From NCBI GenBank assembly GCA_030770535.1, contig JASVEC010000191.1:1-33754 (forward strand): a DNA stretch of 33,754 nucleotides. The letters are read 5' to 3'. Below are positions 21,431-30,969 of this stretch, piece after piece (positions within the stretch are counted from its first letter, which is position 1; each line of letters opens with the position of its first letter). This DNA is from Batkoa obscura (taxonomy: Eukaryota; Entomophthoromycota; Entomophthoromycetes; Entomophthorales; Batkoaceae). Both the position numbers and the translations under genes were made by a program. The notes below the pieces were generated by a model that worked only from the letters and a program-made list of their open reading frames with translations, had not been told where the DNA came from and made no database searches.

Positions 21431-21732
21431 ACCATTTTGTATTTTTAATACATAGAATCCTAAATTTATAAGATGCATATTTTTTTTTAGCTAATTCGGA
21501 TGATGTATTTTATCTCAAACATGGATCTAGATTTAAATTAATTGAAATATTATTTCTTTTAACCTTTTTAATAAGTGTTTATTTTTAAATTTAAAATATT
21601 AGTTAATATTTTTCTGCAAAACTTTATTCATTTAAACATGTATTATCACCATAGTTAATGTCTGAATAGGTTTAATTTTTTATATATAATAAATTAAGTT
21701 TTTTAGTAAGAATAATAACTATTTAAATACTT

Positions 21733-21839
21733 GGATATATTTTTATGTTTAAAAGTTTTACTAAAAATTTTACTAACAATTTTTCCATTCAAATAGCGCT
21801 TAGAAACATAAAAAGTGATGAAACCAAAAAAGTATCTTC
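21733..21839 (-). mobile_element. MITE with internal duplication, ACTT target duplication
   Basis: Minus-oriented, 107 bp; longer than usual because a ~12-bp TTTTACTAA segment is repeated in tandem. Both flanks are ACTT (21729-21732, 21840-21843). Confidence 0.8.
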
Positions 21840-22002
21840 ACTTATTAATCAAAAGAAAAAAATTCATAATAAAAAAATAAACTAATATACTAAATATAAA
21901 AATGTTTATTGTTTTATTGAAGAATACTCCAAAAGCATTATGAATTATTATTTATTAGTTTCTATTTAATATTAATTGACTAAAGGTGAGTAAATAATAT
22001 AT

Positions 22003-22100
22003 AGGGATGTATTTTTATGTTTAACAATTTTACTAACAATTTTTCCACTCAAATAGCGCTTAAAAGATAGAAAAAGTAATGAAGCCAAAAAAACATCCCC
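22003..22100 (-). mobile_element. MITE, full length, ATAT target duplication
   Basis: Minus-oriented, 98 bp and close to the family consensus, suggesting a recent insertion. ATAT at 21999-22002 and 22101-22104. Confidence 0.85.
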
Positions 22101-22354
22101 ATATAAATATTAAATTTAATAAAACCAAAATAAATATTTAATAAGTTGTATGCATTATTTATTTAAACTTTATAACAGTAAATTAAATGCTAATATGGTT
22201 TTATAATGTTATATTAACATTCATTTCATATTATTATCAAAACCTATTAACTAAAAGCTTATTATTTTATTACCATTAACTTAATGTGTAAATATTTAGA
22301 ATAATATAAAATAAAAATAAAACTAAAAAGTAAATATAATAAAAAACTAAATAT

Positions 22355-22452
22355 GGGGGTGTTTTTTCGACTTCATTACTTTTTCTATCTTTTAAGCGCT
22401 ATTTGAGTGGAAAAATTGTTAGTAAAATTGTTAAACACAAAAATACATCCCC
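22355..22452 (+). mobile_element. MITE, left end of the 880-bp inverted structure
   Basis: Plus-oriented, 98 bp, ATAT on both sides (22351-22354, 22453-22456). Carries the private variant ATTGTTAAAC near its inner end, shared with the copy at 23137. Confidence 0.85.
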
Positions 22453-22462
22453 ATATGATATC

Positions 22463-23126
22463 TGTGGAATCTGACACTGAGTGATTGGAGTCAATAACAG
22501 CTATTACCTAGTTGACTATAGTATAAGCTGAGAGGTCTTAGTTTATGTGACTAAGATAGACTTGGATTATGAAGAATAGCACGTAATAGGTTACAAGCTA
22601 TATAAAACAAATAGAATAGACAATACTAATGTAAAATCTATTATATTTGTCTTACATAGTCTGTAGTGTGAAATATCACTTTGTCAGTCCCATGGTTAAT
22701 TATAGCATAACAATCGCCTAAGCTGTTGTGTTCTTGAGCTCAGAGAAAATCAATCCTACGTTCTTAGTTTGATTTGCTATGAGAATTTCTAGCTCCATCC
22801 CAAAAAATATTATCTTCTCATTTTGATATTTATACTTTTCAGAGTATAAAAGAGTTTACAGGGTATAGTTCGAGGCTTTTTAACTGAATTATTCCCTGAT
22901 ATCTCGAACATTTAATAAAGCCACTAAGTTTTCTTAATAGTATTTTACGTAGGTTTACATTAGTATTGTCTATTCTATTTGTTTTATATAGCTTGTAACC
23001 TATTACGTGCTATTCTTCATAATCCAAGTCTATCTTAGTCACATAAACTAAGACCTCTCAGCTTATACTATAGTCAACTAGGTAATAGCTGTTATTGACT
23101 CCAATCACTCAGTGTCAGATTCCACA
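22463..23126 (+). mobile_element. 664-bp unit with TG...CA ends, LTR-like or foldback
   Basis: Begins TGTGGAATCTGACAC and ends with its reverse complement, flanked on both sides by GATATC. A TATA-like TATAAAAG (22845-22852) and an AATAAA (22914-22919) are in the order expected of a solitary LTR (U3-R-U5). However, 173-bp inverted arms are not an LTR feature and fit a foldback DNA element better. No coding content. The near-perfect arms suggest a recent origin or recent homogenisation. Family unresolved. Confidence 0.45.
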
Positions 23127-23136
23127 GATATCATAT

Positions 23137-23234
23137 GGGGATGTATTTTTGTGTTTAACAATTTTACTAACAATTTTTCCACTCAAATAGCGCTTAAAAG
23201 GTGGAAAAATAACGAAGCCAAAAAAAACACCTCT
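23137..23234 (-). mobile_element. MITE, right end of the 880-bp inverted structure
   Basis: Minus-oriented, 98 bp, ATAT at 23133-23136 and 23235-23238. Inner two thirds are the exact reverse complement of the copy at 22355; the outer third differs. Confidence 0.85.
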
Positions 23235-23685
23235 ATATTACTATTTACTTTATTTTATATATTTAAAACTTCATTTTTACAAACTTTTCAAAATAAAAAA
23301 CAATAATAAAAAATAACAACAATATTTAAATTTTTATAAAACTTTACACTTAAAAATTAATTGGTTTATACTATAAAAAGCCAAAAGTTTGAGAAAAAGT
23401 TTATAACAACTATATTAAAGAAGTGTATAAAAAACAAAAATAAAACCTATCTAACAGAATATAAAGTTACATTCATAATAATAAAATAATAAAATAATAA
23501 AAAACTAAGGATAGGTATAATATTTAAAAGTTAGTTATGTCATAAAAAGCTATGTTCTTAAATAAAAATAGTTACTATATGTAATATAAAGATTATCAAC
23601 CATCAGTTTTGTTATTTTATCATTATGAACGTAACTTTATATTTTACTAAATAAAAAAAGTTAGTAAATTTTTTAGGAAACATAT

Positions 23686-23783
23686 GGGGCTGTTTTTTTT
23701 AGTTTCATTATTTTTCCATTTTTTAAGCGCTATTTATGTGGAAAAATTGTCAGTAAAATTCTTAAATACAAAAATACATCCCC
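23686..23783 (+). mobile_element. MITE, full length, ATAT target duplication
   Basis: Plus-oriented, 98 bp, ATAT on both sides. It faces the copy at 23815 across only ~31 bp, but the two do not share private variants. Confidence 0.85.
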
Positions 23784-23814
23784 ATATATTTTATATTATA
23801 TAATTAAAAAATAT

Positions 23815-23911
23815 AGAGGGATGTTTTTTTGCGCTTAAGAGTTTTACTAACGAATTTTCTGCTCAAATAGTGCTTAAAAATGGAAAAAGTAATGAAGCCA
23901 AAAAAACTCCT
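23815..23911 (-). mobile_element. MITE, full length, ATAT target duplication
   Basis: Minus-oriented, 97 bp, ATAT at 23811-23814 and 23912-23915. More diverged than its neighbour at 23686. Confidence 0.8.
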
Positions 23912-24099
23912 ATATACTCGTCCAAATAACTCTAAGCTTTTCACTCTTCACTTTAGCAGCTGTATCAAAAATTTAATTATCTAATTAGTGAATTTTTTTT
24001 CCCTTCTTAGCTTAAGATTCAAATGCTCAATCTATTTAAAAATGTTCCAGAAATTTTAATACATTTATTAATAATTTTTGGTTTCTTATATGTAATAAA

Positions 24100-24181
24100 G
24101 TCAATTTGGCCGAGCGGTCTAAGGCGTTGCACTTAAGATGCAATCTCGAGAGAGGCGTGGGTTCGAACCCCACAGTTGACA
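24100..24181 (+). tRNA. tRNA-Leu(UAA), copy 2
   Basis: 82 nt, identical in sequence to the gene at 21349. The 14-nt 5' flank is also nearly shared (TTATATGYAATAAA). A TTTT terminator follows within 6 nt. The two lie 2.67 kb apart on the same strand. Confidence 0.97.
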
Positions 24182-24658
24182 AAAATTTTAAATTTCACAT
24201 TTTTTATTAACTAAAAAATCAAGTTCAAATCATTGGACACATTATTTATTGTAAAATTTTGTCCTTAGAACAAATTGAAGCTTGTGACTGCTGTGTTGTG
24301 TTAAATTGTTTTTAAAAGTAGAATTAAAATGAGGTAATGATTGGTCTAATTAGCTTGAATTTTCTATTTTAAGCCAATGGCTTGGACTATTTAAGATCCA
24401 ACATTCCTATGATTAGCATAAAGGTTAACAAATTTTAAATTTAGATTTTTAAAAGTGACGAAGAATTGGTTGAAAGTAATAGAAATAAAAAAGTTAAACA
24501 AGTAAATAATAGAGAGGTAAAAAAGAAGGTGTATAAAAGGATAAGGATATGGCATGGTATATGCTAGGGTGTAGAAATTGGTAAGAAGGACTTAAAACTA
24601 ATCTAATTAATCCAATTAAATGAACTAAAGTTTAGAAAAAAAAGATCTTAATATTGAG
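24182..24658. other. Promoter and leader region of the carrier gene
   Basis: No separate gene. TATAAAAG at 24532-24539 is the best TATA box. A GT-AG segment at 24581-24635 (GTAAGAAG...TTTAG, 55 nt) has the size and signals of the coding introns and may be a 5' UTR intron. The small ATG-led frame at 24549 would mostly precede transcription. Confidence 0.45.
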
Positions 24659-25818
24659 ATGAAAGTCAATCCCCCAAATACAGAAGGAATTCTAAAGTAG
24701 TTAGTTATAAATAATTATTAGCCTAGTTAGTTAATTAAAATAGATATAGGGGTGAACAAATCAAACATACGTTAGCTGGAGCCGGTGCTGGTTTAGTAGC
24801 ATCCATAGTAACTTGTCCATTAGATGTAGTTAAAACTCGATTACAAAATCAAAGTAAAGTTATACCCGGTTCCACCTACTATAAAGGTGCTATAGGTACT
24901 TTTTTCAAAATGGATTCTAAATTAGTATTGATCTTTTTTAGCGCCATTAAGGGTTATATTTAAAGAAGAAGGAATCAATGGATTATATAGAGGATTAAAT
25001 CCAACAATATTAGGGTATTTACCATCTTGGGCAATCTATTTTTCATGCTATCATGCCTTAAAACCTTGGTCGACTAATTTACTTGGTTAGTAACCTTATC
25101 TAATTGTAATTTTTATTAGTTAATTTTTAACTTTAGGCAAAGAAGTCAATAGTTCATTTGTACATATGATTTCTGCCATGATAGCAGGTTGTGTTTCGAC
25201 CATAGCAACAACACCATTATGGGTTATAAAAACTCGAATTATGGTAATGAACTTAAATAAAATTTGTTTATATTAACCATTTAAAAGACACAATCAAAAA
25301 CAACCGTTTATTGTTATAATGGCACCATAGATGCCTTTAAAAAAATATGGTTACAAGAAGGAATTTCTGGATTTTATAGAGGGTTAGTACCTTCTTTAAT
25401 AGGTGTATCTCATGTCATTGTTCAATTTCCACTTTACGAAAGACTGAAAGTGAAATTTGGTAAAATTAATGATATTTAAGAGATTCTAAAATTTAATAAC
25501 CCATTTCAAGCTCCTAATGATAACAATGATGGAAAAATAGCTAAAGGAACGATATTAATGGCCTCATCTATTTCCATTATGGCCGCTTCTCTATGTACAT
25601 ATCCTCATGAAGTGGTTCGAACTCGATTACAAAATCAGACGAAACCACCGTACAAATATCTCGGGGTGAGACATGCCTGTCTCACTATATTTAAAGAAGA
25701 AGGAGCTTCTGCTTTTTATAAAGGGTTTCCTACTAATTTATTAAGGACGGTACCAAGTACCACCTTAACTTTACTGACGTATGAGTTATTATGTGAAAAA
25801 CTAAGCCATTGGCTCTAG
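24659..25818 (+). CDS. YIA6: Mitochondrial NAD+ carrier (Yia6/Ndt-type), SLC25 family, six exons
   Basis: Inner-membrane carrier that imports NAD+ into mitochondria. Exons: 24659-24696, 24750-24895, 24942-25085, 25137-25243, 25288-25459, 25511-25818; introns are GT-AG, 44-53 nt. Spliced: 915 nt, 304 aa plus stop. Three ~100-residue repeats carry the signatures PLDVVKTR (36-43), PLWVIKTR (136-143) and PHEVVRTR (234-241). The NAD+-carrier subgroup is suggested by GLNPTILGYLPSWAIYFSCY in repeat 1, the W in PLWVIKTR, and MASSISIMAASLCTYPHE with TNLLRTVP in repeat 3, which resemble yeast Yia6/Yea6. The short N-terminus (MKVNPPNTEGILK) comes mainly from exon 1, whose assignment rests on frame and splice signals alone. 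Intron 3 has the unusual donor GTTAGT. A pyrimidine-nucleotide or folate/FAD carrier is the main alternative. Confidence 0.9.
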
Positions 25819-26173
25819 TTTTATTATCTAATTTTAGTGTATTATTTAGTTAAGCAGTGTCTTTGACAGCTTTTGTTCTGGAGTTAACTAACCAATGAAC
25901 TAGCAGATGTTAATAGGAATCTTTAGATTTAATTTATTTTAATAAAAATGAAATATTTTGTTGTATATTTATCATTATTTTATATATCGTTTATTTTAGT
26001 GATTATTTTAGCCTATTTTATAATGATGAAAATTTCATTCAATGATTATGGAGTTTAATTTGCTAAAAATCGAATACTTCAAAGTTGAAAATAAACAAAG
26101 GGTTTGATTTATTTTTTGAAGTGATTACTTTTATTTTTAAAATAATATAATACTAATCAACATAAGGAGAAAT
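25819..26173. other. Spacer between carrier and coiled-coil genes
   Basis: 355 nt of AT-rich DNA between two same-strand genes. It should contain the carrier 3' end and the next promoter; no clear TATA box or other feature is visible. Confidence 0.5.
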
Positions 26174-28292
26174 ATGGATGGCACGAATTCACAAAAGGAT
26201 GAAAGCTCTAGGCTTTTAGTCTTGGAAAAGGAAAATAATATTCTGAAACAAGATTACAATGTAAGTAAATATATACATGATTAGAAAATAAAATTAATTT
26301 AATCTAGAAACTCAAAAATGAAAGAGAACTTGCAAGAGAAGAGAACAAAATGTTAAATGAGGAGAACAGTCAACTAAAACAAGAATTAAAAGTAAGAAGA
26401 TTTATGCATAATTAGAATTCAGTATCAATTTAATCTAGAAACTCAAAAGCGAAAACAAAGCAGTAAGTAGAAATAAGTCCAACTACTCAAATGATAATTT
26501 AGTTGCCAAAGAATTGAGTGGTGTTTCAGATAATAGGTTGAAACAGAGTTATGATCATTTGAAGCAAGAATACGAGCATGCTCAAAAATTATTCCTAAAA
26601 GAAGAACGCATACTGAAAGTAAAGAATGAAGAGATTAAAAAGCTAACAACAAAACTGTTCGCTTCTCAAAAGATTATTGAACAATATAAGAAAAATGAAT
26701 CAGAGTTGCATTCGATAGCAGACAGTCTAACAAAAGAAGTGAAGGACAGGGATGAAAGGATAAAAGCTATTAAAAAATATTTGGGTAAAATATCTAGTTA
26801 TTAATATTTTAATAATTTAATTTATTTAAAGGAGATTCTACTAAAAATAGGAGCTTAGGCCAAAAAGAGACTAAAGGTAATCGGAAACAAGAAATTGAAA
26901 AGATCATAAATAGTATGAATGATTATCAAGAAACTTATTGTAATCAGATGAGTTTCTTTGAATCTAAAGTAGCTGAAATTGAGTATGGATTGGAAATGGT
27001 AAGTTTAATTAACCTTATTAAAGAGTCAATTAATAACATTTTAGTGCCAAGGTATCGAAGAAAAGGATGGAAGAAATAATGATGATGGTATATTAAAAGA
27101 GATCAAAGATTTAGAGGCCGATATTGAATTTCATAATGGACAAGTAAATAGGTATATGAGCGAGATGAACTCTGAAATTAAAAATAAGAGTGGCGATTTG
27201 TTAAACCATATGAAAGATCAGTTGGAAAAGGTTTTAGATCTTACGAGGAAGAAAGAGGTGGAGAACAAAGCATATAGAGATATGGTAACAAACTAAGTTT
27301 ATTTTAATTAAAAAACTTAACTTTATTAGGTAAAATGGCAAAGGGAAGTTATGAGTTCTAAATTAAATAGGATGGATAATAATATTGTGAGTGGCATAGG
27401 TTTGAATATTACTAAATTGGAAGAGGTGAGGGCGAAGATAAAAGAGGAAAATCTAAAACAAAGGGAAATTACAAAAGTAAAGGTTGAAGAGTTTAGAAAA
27501 GAAATTTATAGAACCCAAACTCAATTGGAAGTAGTTTTTAAAAAGGTAGAAGAAATGAACGATCAAAGTTTAAATGAGTATAGAAAACAAAGTGAAGAGT
27601 TAAAACAAAAGGCATTAGAAATGTCTCATAGCTTAGAAAGAGCAATAAAGAATAAAATTTCTAGAATAAATGGTATAGAAATAATGAATCTATCCGAATT
27701 AAGTGAGTATGATGAAATGAAAAAAGCACATGCGGAGTTTAAGCAGCAAATAATAACAAAAGGATTAGAACTCACCGAGCATGCTTTGAATTATTGTAAA
27801 TTTGGGAATAAGGAAGTGGATAGTCATATTGATGAACAAAGGGCATCGTTGGAATGCATTAAGAATAAAGTCGAGTCAATCAGAGAATATATTAGTGGAA
27901 GTGGTATTTTGAGCGTAGAAAATAATGAAGAAAGGCCTGAAGATGTATTAAATATGAATGATAAGTTAAAAAGAGCATTTAGTCAAGTGAGAGAGGGAGC
28001 ATTTAGTTATCAGAAAGGTGCTGAGAATGAAAAAATAAAAGAGATTGAAAGATTACAAAAAATTAATCAATTTATTAAAGAAATCAAGGATATGGAAATT
28101 AATCTGGATTCAGAAATAAACAAGCTCCATTTAATACAAAGCGATGTTACAAATGTTCCAACTTTGTTATTAGGTTTTAATGAATTCCCTATGTCTAATT
28201 TAGAATGGCAGTATCCTAAGACTTGGAAATTAACGGAGGAAAGGAAAAGTTATATCCAACAACCTCATACTGAAAAAAAGGAGAATAATTGA
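26174..28292 (+). CDS. 628-aa coiled-coil protein, six exons
   Basis: Exons: 26174-26260, 26308-26391, 26439-26784, 26832-26998, 27045-27284, 27330-28292; five GT-AG introns of 45-47 nt. Spliced: 1887 nt, 628 aa plus stop, start MDGTNSQKDESS. Almost the whole protein is predicted helix rich in E, K, Q and L with long heptad-like stretches (about residues 12-170, 185-290 and 310-600). A less regular end follows, with the only aromatic-rich part, FPMSNLEWQYPKTW. No globular domain, motor, zinc finger or transmembrane segment. I cannot assign a family; structural, kinetochore, spindle-pole or tethering roles are all conceivable for this composition. Exons 1-3 show a duplicated-exon pattern. Transcribed in the same direction as the carrier gene 355 nt upstream. 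Confidence 0.85.
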
Positions 28293-30282
28293 TATAGTTG
28301 ATAGGATTTTACAATTGAATGAATTAATAAATAAAAACAGCTTATTTAAACGTCAACTTGATTGTTTTGTCGTTTTAGTACTTGAAGGAGTTTAATCATT
28401 TGATTTAACTAAAATAGTTTCTTAAGAATGTAAGTAAGTTTTTGTTTTTTTGGATAATGCGACATCTTACTATAAAAGTTAATGATTATTTAATAAATCT
28501 TATACAAGGCTTATATTTTAATTAATGCTAATTAATAATAAGCCGTTATATAATCTGGATTTATGACAATTTTCAACATTTTTATTTGTTTTCTATCCTG
28601 TAAAGTAATTCGAAGTATTAGATACTAACAAAATAAGCTAATATTAGAATCGAATTTTATGCTACTTTTGATACGAAAATAAAATATCAAATAAAAATAG
28701 CCTTAGAGTTGGGCTGATAATAAAGTAGTTACAAAATATCAACACTATCCTCTTGATCGAATAATATGAGTATATTTTTGATGACCAAAACCCGCTGTTA
28801 ACGGCTAAAGCTGTAAAATTTTAGCTAACAAATGAGTTTCTGATCTATATATTTCATTATAAATTAATTCAATTAGCTAATACTTTCGAGCTTTATCCGT
28901 TAACTGTATCATAATGGCCATGATAGATATATTCGAATTATTCGCCTCAGAGGATAATTAAAGTTGAAAGTTTAAATAATGTAGTTTTAAAACTATGATA
29001 GTAAATGGAAATTAGATGCCAAAACTGAAGTTTTTTGGTCTTCAATCCAAGTTATAGCTAAACCCTAATAAAAATTTTAAGCAATTAAGATAGAGTATAC
29101 AAATATTTTTTATAATTTAATTTGATTAATTTTTGTTAATAAAACCCTTGGAAGTATTTACATTCATTACTCTTATAATAGTTAAAAAGGTATAGTGCAT
29201 AAAAAAACGAAAGATTAAATTACTATTTAAGGCAAATAGTAGTTTAATTTGAGTATTCTTGTTTTTACTAAAAGATCAAATGGAAAGCTATTTCTCTGAA
29301 TATCAAAATATTTTCAAGTATAGATATCATTAAGATTATTTAGGTGGCTATTCTTTAATTTGTATAGTACCATAGCTTATAGAAGTAAATAATCTAAAAA
29401 CCAGGCTTCACACGTTTAAGGTTAATTATATTTATAAAGAATTATATGATTTATTTGAAATGGTCGGCGGTATTTATTATTAGCATTACAATGAAAGATT
29501 GAATAAAAAGGTGGAAAATTCGATCACTTGGCTTTAAAATAAACTATTAACTTTAAGCAAATAATTGAGTTTAATTAAAAAATCCCGAAAACAAGGAAAT
29601 TTTTATAAGGTGATATAACTTTTAGAATTTTTTACTAAATTGTTTTAACAAAAAAAATGCAGCTATTTTTAATTAAAGATCGTCTCCGAATTTGGACTTT
29701 TATGAACTAAAAAATAATTGACATACAATCGGATAGTTTATTAAAACTATGCCTTAGATTATTTTTTATTTTAAATTTAAATTTAAATTAATAGGTTTTA
29801 TATTAATAACAAAGTGTTAAGTTTGCAGTTTAAAAATAGCTCAATTTTGTTATTAATATTGTTGAGTATTAAGGTTTTTGGATTTTAAACAAGGATACAA
29901 TGTTATAACTTGATTACTGTTGTATACTTGAGAATATAAACAAATAAAAGTGAATAAATAAATAAATTTTTGTTTTATATATTATTAATTTTATTTTATC
30001 TATTCTAATATCAATTAGCCATATAGAAATATATACAGAATCCAGGCTTTACAGAACGAGCTGGTTCAAGAATTTGCATAAATAATTAAACCAAAACCTC
30101 CACAAGCTTAATTTTTTGAATTTCTAAGTTAATTTTATTAAATCATATTTCGACTCAATTAGATTCCTTGTAATGCCATTATAAAGTTACTATTGAGTTT
30201 CAGCGAACATTATTTAGGGTAAATATAAAAACTATAAAAAGAAGGAACGGTAAACTTTAATAGAATTATATTATATACAAAA
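28293..30282. other. 2-kb region upstream of WOPR gene 3
   Basis: No supportable gene, MITE or RNA. A TTGATGA...CTGA arrangement near 28776-28851 recalls a C/D snoRNA but lacks a proper terminal stem. The right end carries two TATA-like boxes. The region is a candidate long promoter. Confidence 0.5.
30224..30239 (+). promoter_or_regulatory. TATA boxes of WOPR gene 3
   Basis: TATAAAA at 30224-30230 and again at 30233-30239, 44-59 nt before the ATG at 30283. Confidence 0.45.
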
Positions 30283-30969
30283 ATGCTAACTAACCCAAAA
30301 TTATCTCTATTTCATGGCTATATTGAAGATTACAAAGATGCCTTGATTGTCATCGAGGCATCCCGTTTAGGCTACTTAAGTTTAATTAAACGAAGATTAG
30401 ACTCTAATGAAAAGAAATTGATTAATTCAGGGGCTTGTTTTGTATGGGAAGAAAGTAGTTCTAGTATGTGTCGCTGGACAGATGGTAAATCATGGTCAAA
30501 ATCAAGGTATTATAAAGGCTTTTTTAGCTATTATGAGAGAACAAATAAAAATAAGAATAATAATGAATATTCAAATCTAATAAAGAGGACATATACAATT
30601 CAAGGGATCGATGATAGAAAATTCCAGTTAGTAAACTATGTATACAATGATAAGTCAAAACATTGTGACCTTTTAAGGCCTAGAAATTCCTCCTTAAAGC
30701 AACTTGATATCCCTGAACATTATTATTTCAAGAAAGATGTATTAGAGATTAAGAGGTTTACTAGCGATAATGAAGCTAGTAGTGCTTCATCAACATATAA
30801 AAAAGATGGCAATATAAACTCATCAAGTAATTCGAACTCTCCTTTACCCCATTCACTTCAAGAGACTTTTGGCTTGACAACATCAAGCTACTTGTTGGAA
30901 TGTCCAATTGATAATACCTTACATTTTGAAGATAGGAAAATTATCTCCTTATTTGAAATTAAATTGTAA
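30283..30969 (+). CDS. WOPR-domain (Gti1/Pac2 family) transcription regulator 3
   Basis: Single-exon gene, 228 aa, predicted nuclear DNA-binding regulator. First WOPR half about residues 8-88: LFHGYIEDYKDALIVIEAS, LIKRRLD, ACFVWEES and RWTDGKSWSKSR (64-75), the form closest to the family consensus. Second half about 97-148: LIKRTYTIQGIDDRKFQLVNYVY, then LLRPRNSSLKQLDIP. The Ser-rich linker leads to the tail LLECP...LHFEDRKIISLFEIKL. It aligns with WOPR gene 1 almost without gaps over the domain and again over the last ~27 residues, so the two are the more recent duplicates. Opposite strand to the other two, and 18.7 kb from gene 1. Confidence 0.95.
   Translation: MLTNPKLSLFHGYIEDYKDALIVIEASRLGYLSLIKRRLDSNEKKLINSGACFVWEESSSSMCRWTDGKSWSKSRYYKGFFSYYERTNKNKNNNEYSNLIKRTYTIQGIDDRKFQLVNYVYNDKSKHCDLLRPRNSSLKQLDIPEHYYFKKDVLEIKRFTSDNEASSASSTYKKDGNINSSSNSNSPLPHSLQETFGLTTSSYLLECPIDNTLHFEDRKIISLFEIKL

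Larger units (their letters stand above)
22355..23234. repeat. 880-bp structure with 281-bp inverted arms
   Basis: The left arm (22355-22635) and right arm (22954-23234) are equal in length and, by eye, match without a gap. From 22389 to 22635 they look identical to 22954-23200. The outermost ~34 bp, inside the MITEs, differ at several places. Each arm comprises a MITE, ATAT, GATATC and 173 bp of other sequence. The 318-bp centre is unique in this window. ATAT also flanks the whole structure. Confidence 0.85.
21431..24099. other. MITE-rich region between two tRNA-Leu genes
   Basis: 2.7 kb with no protein gene. It contains six MITE copies and the 880-bp inverted-repeat structure. The rest is AT-rich DNA without recognisable content. 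Confidence 0.6.

Noticed and set aside
22355-23234. Reading the 880-bp structure as a CRISPR-like or prokaryotic element.
   Set aside because: It has a single pair of inverted arms and no spaced direct repeats; the surroundings are plainly eukaryotic.
23112-23306. 64-codon open frame at the right end of the inverted structure, and similar frames at 32366-32575 and 33241-33435.
   Set aside because: Each simply reads through a MITE; frames differ between copies, so there is no coding constraint.
28776-28851. C-box-like TTGATGA and D-box-like CTGA about 70 nt apart, possible snoRNA.
   Set aside because: C box does not match RTGATGA and I see no terminal stem; such pairs arise easily by chance.
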